From Glomus cerebriforme (lineage: Eukaryota > Glomeromycota > Glomeromycetes > Glomerales > Glomeraceae): a stretch of DNA of 64,000 nucleotides. The notes under the pieces were generated by a model. That model ran no database searches. It was not told the origin of the DNA and saw only the letters and a program-made list of their open reading frames with translations. The translations under genes and the position numbers were made by a program. The DNA is taken from assembly GCA_003550305.1 (NCBI GenBank), contig QKYT01000207.1, positions 96,247 to 160,246 of the forward strand, given 5' to 3'. Position 1 is the stretch's first letter. Each line of letters opens with the position of its first letter. This document shows, one piece after another, positions 36,061 to 48,299 of the stretch.

Positions 36061-36775
36061 AAGGAAAGTATTGTTGGGTATGTCTTAAGGCATTATAAAA
36101 ATGGGCAGATAATTTAGGCCAATTGTCATTGGGACAAATTCTAAGTTAGGGCACAACAATTTCAGCCATTTTGAAAACGTTAATAATAATTAATTTAGAC
36201 TAAATTATAAGTGAAAATTTTATGGGTAGATAAATTATCAGCTGATTTCAAAAATTGCGTACCCTATTTTTATGTGTAACAAGTGAAGCAATCTGGACGC
36301 AGGGATCTCTGATATTAACAGAATATCTTTGGAGATTCCCTATCAATGTGTTCCCAAGAAATTCAGATTCTGGAAACCCATTCTAAGTCTCTTTATAAGA
36401 TTATCAAGAACTGGAAATTGATGTCTTGGAGAGCAGAAACATTTGTGAAATGAAATGTAATGCAAACATAACAATAATTTTACTACCTATTCTTTAGTTT
36501 TTCTCTCAAGATTTAATTGTTGTGAAAACAATGACATGACAGTGAGATAGCAACTTATTAACAAGTATGACAACGAAACTGCAAATTTCTGCTCGAAATG
36601 GAATATACTTACTAGTGGTGAGGGCAGCTACATGATGATATAGATATTCCATGTTTCCTCTACAGGTTTTTGGTCAATAGGCTAAATTTAAGGATGTTAA
36701 CAGTCCAGTCCAGACCGACCAGACTATGGTCCAGTTATAGGACCAAGTTTGGACTGGAACTGGACCGATAGGACC

Positions 36776-36932
36776 AGTGGTGGGTTTTGGACTTGTCCAA
36801 TTGCTTTTTTCAATTGGACAGTTTTGGACTGTTCAAAACCGGTTTTGGACAGTCCAAAATTATCCAAAATTTCTATGAGTTTTGGACTGTCCAAAACTTG
36901 TCCAAAACTATCCAAAACTGTCCAAAACCCAT
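36776..36932. repeat. Subterminal TTTTGGACWGTCCAAAA array
   Basis: About ten direct and inverted copies of TTTTGGAC, AGTCCAAAA or GTCCAAAAC lie in 150 bp, several as exact palindromes (TTTTGGACAGTCCAAAA). Such arrays near hAT ends are usual binding sites for the transposase. Confidence 0.65.
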
Positions 36933-37032
36933 ATTGGTAAATCATAGATCGATTTATCAGATAATCTTTTTTTCTTTTCGCTTCACATTCTAGGTTTCCA
37001 ATCACTTTATTTTCATCTCCACCACATTATTC

Positions 37033-37251
37033 ATGTCACGTAATAGCAGAGGTCATCCTAGACATATACTTTCTACATATATAACAGTCTTAAAAAAAAC
37101 TAATGTAGGAGATAAAGAAAGTCAATGTGTTTGCAAAGCTTATGTTGAAGTTTTAAAAGACAAAGCAAAACCTATAGTAAATAGGAAGGAAAGAATTCAT
37201 AAACATTTAGCAAATTGTAAGCATAAGTTCATATACTTATNTTGCTATTGA
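37033..37251 (+). pseudogene. BED-type zinc-finger fragment of a hAT transposase
   Basis: ATG, then GHPRHILSTYITVLKK, VGDKESQCVCKAYVEVLK and RKERIHKHLANCKHK. This has the Cys-x-Cys...His...Cys spacing and the charged lead-in of the BED fingers at hAT transposase N termini. It stops after 72 codons near an ambiguous base (37241). Another stretch continues from 37264 (MLLENWKGQ-like), and then the gap begins. It is truncated or interrupted by missing sequence. It lies just inside the subterminal array, as expected for the transposase start. Confidence 0.5.
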
Positions 37252-37343
37252 TATTAATGCAAAATGGGAATTTACGTGATGTTTTTATTAGAGAATTGGA
37301 AAGGCCAGAGTATATATCTGTATCTTCTGAATTCAATTAATTT

Positions 37344-37853
37344 NNNNNNNNNNNNNNNNNNNNNNNNNNNNNNNNNNNNNNNNNNNNNNNNNNNNNNNNN
37401 NNNNNNNNNNNNNNNNNNNNNNNNNNNNNNNNNNNNNNNNNNNNNNNNNNNNNNNNNNNNNNNNNNNNNNNNNNNNNNNNNNNNNNNNNNNNNNNNNNNN
37501 NNNNNNNNNNNNNNNNNNNNNNNNNNNNNNNNNNNNNNNNNNNNNNNNNNNNNNNNNNNNNNNNNNNNNNNNNNNNNNNNNNNNNNNNNNNNNNNNNNNN
37601 NNNNNNNNNNNNNNNNNNNNNNNNNNNNNNNNNNNNNNNNNNNNNNNNNNNNNNNNNNNNNNNNNNNNNNNNNNNNNNNNNNNNNNNNNNNNNNNNNNNN
37701 NNNNNNNNNNNNNNNNNNNNNNNNNNNNNNNNNNNNNNNNNNNNNNNNNNNNNNNNNNNNNNNNNNNNNNNNNNNNNNNNNNNNNNNNNNNNNNNNNNNN
37801 NNNNNNNNNNNNNNNNNNNNNNNNNNNNNNNNNNNNNNNNNNNNNNNNNNNNN
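37344..37853. other. Assembly gap (unknown bases)
   Basis: A run of 510 N. Frames drawn through it are artefacts. It sits within the hAT-like element, whose repeats may have prevented assembly. 38066-39040 after the element shows no recognisable gene. Confidence 0.95.
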
Positions 37854-39044
37854 TCTATAATTCGGGCCGGCACTATAACTTTGGCCCGATTTATATCTAG
37901 CCGGTTAAAAAATTTTTTTTATAAGACCATTCTATAGGACCGTTCTATAGGACTGCAGTCCTATAAGACCGATCGGTCCCGGTTCGCGGTCCGGTCCTAG
38001 ACCGCGGACTGATAAGGACCGGACCAAGACCAACCGAACCGGACCATTAACATCCCTATAGGCTATTGTGAAATATTATCTTTGGTAGGCAACATCTGCA
38101 AGCTTATCTTCACTGATAGTGATATTAACTTCTAAAGTTCAGACTATCAGGTTAATTAGTTTGAAATGTATCTTTTTTTTATGTTGAATAACAATAAACT
38201 TGAGGAGTCCAATGTTGAATTCACTATTGCCGATTTCAATATTATCAATGCCAATTTAACGCTTCGAATGAGGTAGTTTTTAGGAGAAGAAAGTTTGAAG
38301 GTATACTGTATATATCATAAATAAATCCGCCAGAGTCTATCTTATTATTAGCTGTTAGTCACTAATCTGATCGCCAAATTAACAAAAAACATTTCCTACT
38401 GTGAACCTACCTGACTAACCATTTTTACCTGGCGGATGACAGATCAACAGATCATAACACATTTAACACTTCAAAAATCAGTCAATTGTAAACTTGATTT
38501 TGTAGTCTAATCTATTTTTTTTGGGACAATAATAATAAAGGGGAAACTTAATATAAATATTATTAATGAAATTCTTATTAATATAAAATAGACAAATATT
38601 CATGTCTCATTTTTTGAAATGTGTGACAGATGAACTTAGGATTGTGTACATGGGAATGAAGCTCATAAAGTAAGAAATTGTATTAATTTTTAAACTTACA
38701 AAAATTACATAATGAATGATTTAAATTAAATAAAATTTAAATAATGCTTAACTAATTAAAATCTTAATTGTGATTATGCATAATTATTTTAAGTTTGTAA
38801 TAATGTGATTTATCGTAACAAGTTATAATAAGAAAAAGAAATTAGAGAAAATAGAAAGCGGAATTAAAAAAAAAAAAAATTTGAAATGATCGGATGTTTT
38901 AAACTGCCAATTTTCGCTATTAACACTATTTTTTGTGAATATTTAAATACGATCAAACGTGCGACCGAATTTTTTTTATAATGACTCAGATTTTGCAATT
39001 TTGTTGAAAATGTTGTTACATGCGTTACAAAAGTATTTTGATAG

Positions 39045-41122
39045 TCAATTTTCACATTTCTCTATAGAAAAATGATGATCCAATATCTGAAAATTTAACG
39101 GACGACTGAAATAAATGGCTCTTTCATGACACGGCAAAATATTAAGATTCGAATTTTCTAAATTCGCCAATTTAATCTCTTCTGCAGCATCAAATTGATT
39201 TGATAAATCGGATGGGTTAGGGTCATCACAAATTGCTGAGATCCAATTTCCTAAACGCTCGTAAAGTTGAGATGCTGTCGGTCTATTTGAAGGATTAGTA
39301 TCTAAACATTGTAACATTAAACTAGCGAAAACAGGTGGAGTTCCATTAATAACATTTGGTTTTAATCCTGAACAGATTTCTTTGATGAGCTGATTATCAT
39401 GAGGTCTATCATAATAAGGACGTAAACCAGCCGATAACATCCACATGATCATACCAAAGCTATAGATATCAGATTCTTTTGTTATTATATTTTCTTTAAA
39501 GACTTCTGGAGCGACAAAAGGTATTACGCCATAAATTTGTTGAGATGAGGTTTGTTTATCAGCAGGTCCGTGTAATCCAGTATCCGCGATTTTGGCATCA
39601 ATCGAATCCATTTTGGTTTCAACTAGTACATTCCCTCCATGTAAATTTCCATGAACGAGACCATGCTCATGAATAAAATTAAGGCCTGTGGATATTGACC
39701 ATAACATATCTACAATATCTCTCCAACAAAGAATACCCATAGATTCTTCAAGATACGAGTACAAGTTCCCATTTTCGTAATATCTCATAACAAACATATA
39801 ACATGATGTAGGATCTTTAGTCATACCAAAACAGTCTGCTAATGCTCCGCTTTGTAAACATTTATGATACCTGTATAACTTTTTTAGATTAAACCAAAAA
39901 TTAATAAAAAATTTAATTTGATTAGGATTATATATTATCCGATTTCTGATCATTATTATATGAATATTGGATTTGATATTGGTCTTTAACCGATCAATTG
40001 AGATCGACATTTTCGTAATAATTGTCGATCATAATAGAACTGTTATTACTATTTTATTAAATTGGATAATTTTACCCCTATCCTCCGTTTTTTTTCATTT
40101 TTACTATGTATTCTAAAGACAGAGAAATTTTTAGACATCTTATTTGTCACATGTTATATGTCACATGGTTAATTTCAGCAAAACTCAGTAATATGATATG
40201 GCGAAATTTTTAAAAAACACGTTTGTTTACATAATATACGATACATGGGCAAAACGCTCGACAAACTAGAAAAATATAGATATACTATGATGTCTGCCGA
40301 GGATATATCGTTATTGGGCGGGGCTCTCCCTACCCAATAAATTAATAAGTATTTGCGTGTTATTTCGTATACCATTTATTATTTTCCCGTTTGGTTTTTA
40401 TACCAGAAAAGGAATCAACTACCAATTAAAATAAAATTTTTTACAATGCATACTATATAGTTTTCAATTCGCCAAGCACCCGAGCACTCGACAAAATTTG
40501 CCATGATAATTAACCTTCATTGAATAATTAATGATCAGTATTGCGGACGAATATTTTAGCAATTTATAATAATTACCTTTTCTATAAATTCTTGATTCAT
40601 GTTCTGAGAATTATCTAAACGTTTCAATATAACCTTAATTGGACCATTACGATTCCACAATTCAGCTTCTTCATCCAGTTTCCACTTTGGACCTTCCAAC
40701 CATATTGCGGAATAAATTGAGCTGAAAGCACCTTTTTTATTTGTATACTCAATTAAATCAAACTGATCGAATTCAATCCATTCAAGATAGTCCATATTAT
40801 ATTTAGCATTTAATTGTGTAGTTTTAACAAATTCATCTATTTTAGAATTACCGCTGGTCCAATTACGGAGATTTTCTTTCAAAAATGCAATATCACAATT
40901 TTTACACCATGCTACGCCAGTCCGTTGTCTTCTACATTCCAAACAACTACCATACGGTTCATACGGTTGAGATTCATTGTTTAAAATAGTCTCTCGAGAC
41001 CCAGAGAGCGGGTCTAAATGATACTGATCTCTAAATGATGAATAATCCAACTTGAAATCCTTACAATCCCTACAAAAAAAGACTTTGCACTTTTTTTGTA
41101 GCTTATTTACACTTCGTGCCAA
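39045..41122 (-). CDS. Kinase-like protein K5 (predicted pseudokinase)
   Basis: Exon 1 runs from about 41122 to 40577 and exon 2 is 39878-39045, with a 698-bp phase-0 intron (GTAATT...AAAAAG). Up to 459 residues counted from the first open codon. No ATG exists in frame; sister K6 uses ATG at the position corresponding to the Leu of KLDYSSFRDQ. C4 motif YGSCLEC...AWCKNCD, KKGAFSSIYSA, VILKRLDN, and helix-C region EFIEK. Exon 2 has HGNLHGGNVLVE, IADTGLHGP and FVAPEVF, and ends with a longer tail than usual (LNFQILDHHFSIEKCEN). The intron holds a dispersed repeat (40085-40170) and a GAGTGCTCGGGTGCT motif also present in the K6 intron, so K5 and K6 are close duplicates in opposite orientation. 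Confidence 0.75.
40085..40170. repeat. Dispersed repeat copy in the K5 intron
   Basis: TTTTCATTTTTACTATGTATTC, then CTTATTTGTCACATG and GTTAATTTC, matching 35935-36000. It contributes to the enlarged K5 intron. Confidence 0.5.
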
Positions 41123-41132
41123 ACGGGCTCAT
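41103..41132 (-). promoter_or_regulatory. Conserved short upstream ORF of K5
   Basis: MSPFGTKCK and stop, the counterpart of the frames before K2 and K6. It overlaps the extreme 5' end of the open K5 frame in a different phase. Confidence 0.4.
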
Positions 41133-41994
41133 TTTTATATTATAAAAACACGTGCATAAACCTTCTTAATTAGCTCTTTGTAATGCATGCTTTTGATATT
41201 AAAAATTATTAAAAAAAACCATGCTTTCAAAAAAAACCTTTTAAATGTTATCTTTCACATGAAAATAGATCAAGATATGCCAATTAGTTAGCTTTTTAAA
41301 GCGCGTCTAATTAAAAATTGACCTTTCCATTAATAGATATATGGCACATGTGATATAATTTGGTTAATTAGTGCAACCATGTGATCCATTGATGATCAGC
41401 TATTGGTACTATTTTGACATGTGGATATAATGAAGGTCTGTTGTTCTATATTCATACAACAAGTCTCAGTACGTCGTAACATAAAAAGTTATTTTAATCT
41501 ACTTTTAAAATCAATATTTATACAGCACGTGCGTTATGAGATCTGCGATTTTAAATGGTGTTATAATAGCAAAGCAAATAAAATAGTAAAGAATCGGTCT
41601 TTTAGAAATTATAAACTTGTCACACAACTCTTTGTTTAAAAAAAAAAAGAAATAATATTATATTTGAAAGTATCTAAATTGTATAATTTATTGGTGAATC
41701 CTATCTAAGAAAATCTTGGAATACAATGTGTCATGTGAAAAATTTTTCCACAATTTTAAAAAATAAAAAATGCTTAAATGAAGTTTTTTTGAAACGCAAA
41801 TTAATTTAAAAATTTGTGATTCCGGTATTTGACTTCATTACCGAATTAGATCCCAAAAAAATAGTTTAGTTTTTTTTTTCAAAGTTGTAATGAATCAGCG
41901 TTAAATAGAATAAATCGATCGTTAAATATCTATAAAAATTATTTGAACATAAATTATTGAATGATGTGGTATGTAAATTTACGAAACAGTTAAT

Positions 41995-42999
41995 ATTGTA
42001 TTTTATGATTCTTCGGTCTATTTGAACATTAAACTAGAGTAAACAAGTGGATTCCGTTAAAAATATTTCCTGAGCAGGTTTCTTGAATAAACTGTTTATC
42101 ATGAGGTTTATCATAATAAGGATGTACACCAGCTGATCTGCTGATAACATCCAGTATGATCGTACCAAAGCTATAGATATCAGATTCTTTTGTTAATATC
42201 TTACCAAAGATTTCTGGAGCAACGAAAGTTTAAGCGCCATAAATTTGTTGAGTTGATATTTATTTACCAACAGGTCCGTACAATCCAATATCAGCAATTT
42301 TAACATAAGCTCATGAATGAAATTAAGGCCTGCAGATATTGACCACAACATAATTAACATACCTATAATGTCTTTCCAACCATAGATTCTTCAAGATACG
42401 AGTACAAGTTGCCATTTTCATAATATTTCATAATGAACATGTAACAGGATGTTGGATCTTTAGTTATGTCAATGTGTTCCATGTTGTAAGCATTTGTGAT
42501 ACCTATATAACTTTAGGTTAAATTAAAAACTAAATGATGTTTCAATCTAAAACCACAACACTAAGTAAACAATTAAATATAAAATACTTATTACCTAGTC
42601 TATAAATTCTTGGCTTATATTTTGATAATTATCTAAACGTTTTAGAACAATCTTAATTGGGCCATTACGAATCCATACTTCGGCTTCTTCATCCAGTTTC
42701 CATCTTGGACTTCCAACCATAAAGCGGAATACATTGAGCTGAAAGCGTCTCTTTTATTAAGATTTTTCACCAAGTCAAATTGATCAAAATCAATTCACTC
42801 AAGAAAATCATCAGGCTTATTTACATTTTAGCTGAACATGTCTAATAAATTCGTCTATTTTAGAATTTCCGCTGGTCCAATTAGGAAAATTTTCTTTCAA
42901 ATTTAGAATATCACAAGTTTCGCACCATGCTGCTGCGATTCGTTGTCTTCCACAATTAGAACAGTTGCCATATGACGAAAATTGACTATTTAAAATCAT
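41995..42999 (-). pseudogene. Kinase-family pseudogene
   Basis: Exon 1 (42999-42590) begins MILNSQFSSYGNCSNC and is close to K7 and K8 exon 1. It has a 1-bp insertion after the QLK of the TQLNA block, a TGG-to-TGA change in the LEWID segment and a lost base in the LEGP block. Exon 2 (about 42515-41995) keeps the start (LYRYHKCLQ), the NGNLYSYLEES piece, the ADIGLYGP region and the KILTKESDIYSFG region. It lacks the catalytic-loop part and several short stretches. Dead gene, same orientation as K5. Confidence 0.8.
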
Positions 43000-43564
43000 A
43001 ACTTAAAGATCAAATGAATGATAAATTTTCTAGAAACAATTTCAAGAATATTTATACACTTTTTTGCACCCCGAGTACCCTGGTACTCTTACATCATTAT
43101 TGCGTATCGATGACTTGACTTATGATAAATTGACCAGGGATCTATACATTGGCGCAACGTTTCATTAAAAAAATAAAAAGCGATATAAATAAATACTTGA
43201 TATTTGCGATTTCGTCATTTCGTTCATATATCAAAATATCAATATATATTTATTTATTTAAGTAAAAATCTTATATCCACATAAATAAAATGTTGCTTTG
43301 AGAGAAATATATAAATATATAATATAATTACTCTAGTTATCTGATTTAATTCTATTATAATAAGATATAATTATTTACTATTAGCTGTCACAAAATCCTG
43401 ACTGGTATTATAAAAAAATGTCCAAAAAAAGGTAAGACCTATATGATTTTTTTTGGATCATGGGTGTTAAACGAAACGGATAGAGCCTCTCTTTATAAAA
43501 ATCTAAATTAAAAAAATTGTTTAAACATATTGATTTTTCGTAAAAAGTAATATAGGAGATTTAA

Positions 43565-44350
43565 ATTGAATCTAATGGACGATAAAATGGGTGGCTTTTT
43601 CATGATACGATATATAAAATTCTAAGATTTTAACTTTTCTAAATTTACAAATTTAACTTGATAAATTAGATACCAAATTTCTATATTGTATATTCGCAAA
43701 TAAGACCTCTGTACTACGTCATAAATTTAACGAGATGTTTGTTTATCAATAGTCCATGACTCCATGTAATTCAGCATCGATTAATATATTTCCTCTCATA
43801 AATACCATACTCGTGAATAAAATTAAGGCCTATGGATACTGAACGTAACATATCTGCAATATCTTTCCAACAAAGAATTCCAATAAATATGATCCCATCC
43901 CACATTCGTAATATTTCATATAAGCACATGTAATGGATGTTTGATCTTTACAAAGCAAATATGCAATCCGTGAGTGAGTATCTATCTATACAGCTTTAGA
44001 TTAATTAAAATTAATTAAAATTAATTAAATATTTAAATTTCGGCTATAAATTCTTAGCTTATATTTTGAGAATTATCTAAACGTTTTAGAATAACTTTAA
44101 TTGGTCCATACTTCGGATTCTTCATTCAGTTTCTATCTTGGATCTTCCAGGCAACCATATTGCGAAATAAATTGAGCTGGAAGCACCTTTCTTATTTGTT
44201 TACTCAACTAAATCGAATTGATCGAAATCTATCCACCCAAATAGTTTATTTTTCTTGTTTGCATTTATTTGAATATGTCTATCATAGAATCTTTGCTGGT
44301 CTTCCTTTTAAAGATGCAATTTATACCATGCTGTGATGATTCATACCTCC
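43565..44350 (-). pseudogene. Older kinase-family pseudogene
   Basis: Exon-1 remains lie at 44345-44040: the C4-region scrap, the KCKQEK/NYLG-like linker, then KKGASSSIYFA, DLRWKLNEESEVW and VILKRLDN. Exon-2 remains lie at about 43990-43565, including the CWKDIADML piece, an INFIHEYGI scrap and the C-terminal CHEKATHFIVH-like tail. Many deletions. Two decayed copies in a row (with 41995-42999) suggest serial tandem duplication. 44350-44960 holds nothing recognisable. Confidence 0.65.
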
Positions 44351-44968
44351 AGAATGGATTAAATTAGTTATAAATTTCTTTTTTTCAGAAAGAAAACAAA
44401 CCATTACTTGATTGCGCTAACTTCTCGCTAACTGCTAAGAATATTAAAATTATTGATCCAACATTAGATGAGATTTTCAATCAAGCACTTCATCGGTAAT
44501 TAAAAAAAAAAAAATGAAAAGAAGCAGAAAAATTATGGTATAAAATGATATAAGAAATTATACTCATCTCCTTATCCATTCGTGTTTTTGTTAAACTAAG
44601 ATTTCGGATATCATTCATATGCAATTTTGTAAATCAATTGGATCAATTGGATAATTGACTTTTTTTTCGCGGCACCTATCTCTTTAGTATTCTTTTATCT
44701 TTTTTTTTATGCTAACCATGACAAATAAAATAATTATTTGTTGTTGCTAGCTCATAAAAAAAAACATTTACATAATAATGAAAACAATATCCATTATACT
44801 GTAGTAAAAAGCTTTAGCAAAGTAATTATAATTATGTAATATAATTAGCAATGGAAATAATTATGATCGGCGGGGCACATTTAACTGTTTTAAAAATGTA
44901 TTTAATTTCGTCGCGCGCTGTTTTTGTTTGATGTATAATTTATAATTATACATACATACTTTAATGCC

Positions 44969-45072
44969 TAACTATATCCCAAACCAAGCTAGTAAGTTTT
45001 AAATGTTTAACGTCTCAAACTTCCATCTAAGACTGGGTTAGTTTGGGACATAGTAGAATTTGAGCTACAACA
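44969..45072. mobile_element. Partial copy of the GTAGCCCAAAC MITE family
   Basis: ACTATATCCCAAACCAAGCT through AGACTGGGTTAGTTTGGGAC to GAGCTACAAC. Compared with 45713-45945 it keeps the central portion and one end. Confidence 0.6.
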
Positions 45073-45712
45073 TAATAAAATAGATTTCGTGTTTAATTTA
45101 AATGAAATTAATTCTATTAAATGTATACAGTAATAAATTATTGAACCTTATTCATTTGTATGCAAATGAAATATAATAATAAATGAATTTAAAGGTGAAT
45201 ATGTACAATTTATATTTGCTGCGGAACGGAAAGATTTTCTTTAAGCAGATCATCTGTTATACAGTTATATTACATAATTTAAATTTCAGATATAGTGTAG
45301 GACATTAGGACAATACACTTGTGAAACAGTTACGTAAAAACTAAGCTAAATTAAGGTTTTTTTTTCAAAAAAAATAAAAATAAATAAATTTTTATGTAGA
45401 GTGTTTGTGTTTTCCGGATATTTTCCAGGTAACTTCTGTACATTTTCCATAAATTCGTGTTTTGTGTTTTGAATATTTGTGTTTGTACGGAATATATACG
45501 GGATTTACCCGGAATATGTATGGAATATACATGGTTTACACAGAAATTTCAATAATTTTGAAAACCACAATAATTCAACAAAAATGCTTACTCGTGTATT
45601 AGAGTACTAGACACCAAATTTCCCAAATTATTTATTCAAAAGTAACTATATAATAATAATATAATCTTTTTTTTTTTTAAAAAAAAAGCACTCGTGAACA
45701 TCACATGAGCCT

Positions 45713-45945
45713 GTTGTAGCCCAAACACTACCATGTCCCAAATCAAACTTGGGAAAACCTTATATCCGAAACTTGACCATGTCCCAAACTAACTCAGTCT
45801 TAAATGGTAGTTTGAGACGTCTTAAACATTTAAAATTTACTAGTTTTGTTTGGGATATGGTTAAATTTCGGACATAGGATTGTCCCAAGTTTGATTTGGG
45901 ATATCCCAAGTCGGATTTGGGACATGGTTACGTTTGGGCTGCAAC
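45713..45945. mobile_element. Full-length 233-bp MITE, GTAGCCCAAAC family
   Basis: The arms are GTTGTAGCCCAAACACTACC on the left and, reversed, GTTGCAGCCCAAACGTAACC on the right, both followed by ATGTCCCAAATC. Inner arms also pair (TCCGAAACTTGACCATGTCC). There is no coding capacity. Other copies are at 55310-55479 and 56218-56422, with partial copies at 30630, 31873 and 44969. Confidence 0.8.
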
Positions 45946-46123
45946 AAGCCAATATCACTTGATTAGTAACATTATAAATCGACATAAAATTATTTTGCCC
46001 AAAACATTTATTTATTGTTTGTAATATCTATTATCAAATATTAGATTATTAATATGCCATTACATATAGAATCTGATAAATATTTTTTCAGAACATTCCA
46101 ATATGATTCTTTTCGACTATAAA

Positions 46124-46183
46124 ATGAGCCCGTTTGCCACGAAGTGTAAATTAGCTACAAAAAATGGATTATTCATCATCTAG
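46124..46183 (+). promoter_or_regulatory. Conserved upstream ORF overlapping the K6 start
   Basis: MSPFATKCK..., 19 codons, in a different frame from the main ATG at 46164 and ending after it. Same nucleotide context (AAAATGAGCCCGTTT) as before K2 and K5. An overlapping uORF would be expected to reduce main-frame translation, if transcribed. Confidence 0.4.
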
Positions 46184-48213
46184 GGATCAATCTCATTTAG
46201 ACCCGCTCTCTGGGTCTCAAGAGACTATTTTAAACAATGCTTATGGCAGTTGTTTGGAATGTAAAAGACAACGAACTGGTGTAGCATGGTGTAAAACTTG
46301 TGATATTGCATTTTTTAAAGAAAATTTCCGTAATTGGACCAGCGGTAATTCTATAATAAATGAATTTATTAAAACTACTCAATTAAATGCTGAATATAAC
46401 ATGGATTATCTTGAATGGATTGAATTTGATCAATTCGATTTAGTTGAGTATACAAATAAAAAAGGTGCTTTCAGCTCAATTTATTCCGCAATATGGTTGG
46501 AAGGTCCAAAATGGAAATTGGATGAAGAATCTGAATTATGGAATCGCAATGGTCCAATTAAGGTTATATTAAAGCGTTTAGATAATTCTCAGAACATGAA
46601 TCAAGAATTTGTAGACAAGGTAATTATAAATCACCAAAATATTCAATCAAAGGTTTTAAATAATTATTGCAAATCTTACCGAGTGCTCGGGTGCTCGGCG
46701 AATTAATAAATGAAACTAAGAGTTTATAAAAATTTCATTTTATTTCATTCGTAACTACAGTTAGGATAGCCTGACTAAGATAATTATTATTATGCTCGCC
46801 TATTAATTAGGAAGGCGTGTGATTATCTGTCTCGTAGTCACGTGATTGGCAAGCATTTCATTTTTATTGTCATGTTATGTACAGTATCTGAGTGTGAACT
46901 TTGCTCAGAAAAAATGGTAGCCGGATTTATTTGCCGGATTGTTAGAATTAGGGTTAGGAATATGTCACGCCCCAATTCTTCAATTTTATAATTATTCTTG
47001 CCAAAGATCGGTATATACTGTACTGTATGTGAACATATTACATGAAAATTCAAAATACAGAAATTTTTGGTATGAGTGTATATTCTTTCAAGCCATCACT
47101 GGTATAAAGATTACATAATTATTCTTGGGAATTGTAAACGTTAATTATCACACCCTAATATTATCTATGATTCGGCAAAATAAATCCGGCTACCATTTTT
47201 CAGGGCGACGCTAGGGTTGTTTGTTCTCACATTACAGATGTGTTATTTATACTTTTTAATTTGCCGAGCGCCCGATTTAAAGCCGTGTTCTGTAAACATT
47301 GTTAGGTCAATTAGAAATCAGGTGATTGTAATTCTGGTTAAAATCCGCCCCGCATAATATTTATTGATTGGCCTGAATTAAATATTTTTTTTTTGTTTAT
47401 CCTGAAAAGTTATACAGATATCACAAATGTTGGCAAAGCGGAGCATTGGCAGATTGTTTTGGTATGACTAAAGATCCAACATCATGTTATATGTTTGTTA
47501 TGAGATATTATGAAAATGGAAACTTGTATTCATATCTTGAAGAATCTATGGGAATTCTTTGTTGGAGAGATATTGTAGATATGTTATGGTCAATATCCAC
47601 AGGCCTTAATTTTATTCATGAGCATAACCTCGTTCATGGAAATTTACATGGGGGAAACGTATTAGTTGAAACCAAAATGGATTCAATCGATACTAAAATT
47701 GCGGATACTGGATTATACGGACCTATTGATAAACAAACATCATCTCAACAAATTTATGGCGTAGTACCTTTCGTTGCTCCAGAAGTCTTTAATGGTAAGA
47801 TACTAACAAAAGAATCCGATATCTATAGCTTTGGTATGATCATGTGGATGTTATCAGCTGGTTTACGTCCTTATTATGATAGACCTCATGATAAACAGCT
47901 CATCCAAGAAATCTGTTCAGGATTAAGACCAAATGTTATTGATGGAACTCCAATTGTTTACTCTAGTTTAATGTTACAATGTTTAGATACTAATCCTTCA
48001 AATAGACCAACAGCATCTCAACTTTACGAATGTTTAGCGAATTGGATCTCAGCAATTTGCGATCCTAACCCATCTGATTTATCAAATCAATTTGATGGCG
48101 CAGAAGAGATTAAATTGGCGAATTTAGAAAATTCAAATCTTAATATTTTGCCATGTCATGAAAGAGCCATTTATTCCAGTCGTCCATTAAATTTTTCAGA
48201 TACCGGATCATGA
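46164..48213 (+). CDS. Kinase-like protein K6 (predicted pseudokinase)
   Basis: Exon 1 is 46164-46619 and exon 2 is 47410-48213, joined in phase 0 across a 790-bp intron (GTAATT...AAAAG); 419 residues. ATG at 46164 starts MDYSSSRDQSHLDPLSGSQE, where K2, K3 and K5 have only Leu. C4 motif YGSCLEC...AWCKTCD, KKGAFSSIYSA, VILKRLDN, EFVDK. Exon 2 has HGNLHGGNVLVE, IADTGLYGP, FVAPEVF, SDIYSFGMIMW and NRPTASQ, and ends SRPLNFSDTGS. The catalytic Asp is Asn and the helix-C position is Lys. The intron carries a 300-bp foldback element (46906-47205). Closest relative in the window: K5. Confidence 0.85.
46906..47205. mobile_element. MITE-like element in the K6 intron
   Basis: The ends share AAAAATGGTAGCCGGATTTA in inverted orientation (left near 46912, right near 47203), followed by TTGCCG. 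Inner arms also pair (AATTATTCTTG). About 300 bp, no coding capacity. It lies between two GCTCGGGCGCTCGGC-type motifs (46685 and 47270, inverted), so a second, older insertion may enclose it. Confidence 0.65.
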
Positions 48214-48299
48214 TTCTTTTATAGAAAAATGTGAAAAGTGAAAAAATTATTGTACAATATTTTATCATCAAATTCATGATTCGTTAAGTGTGTTTAGTA

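Larger units (their letters stand above)
36685..38057. mobile_element. hAT-like DNA transposon with an assembly gap inside
   Basis: The ends are inverted: GGATGTTAACAGTCCAGTCC on the left and, reversed, GGATGTTAATGGTCCGGTTC on the right. The exact 8-bp word ATAGGCTA flanks both sides (36677-36684, 38058-38065); on the left it is 5 bp outside the point where the arms align. Eight-bp duplications and a BED finger are typical of hAT elements. Both subterminal regions are packed with GGACC/TTTTGGAC words. The centre is a run of unknown bases (37344-37853), so the transposase core cannot be judged. Confidence 0.65.

Noticed and set aside
37264..37873. Long open frames on both strands across 37337-37873
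   Set aside because: They run through the block of unknown bases and contain no real sequence.
39879..40010. N-terminal extension of K5 exon 2 (MSISIDRLKTN...)
   Set aside because: It lies in the intron; the AAAAAG acceptor at 39879 and the LYRYHKC start match every sister gene.
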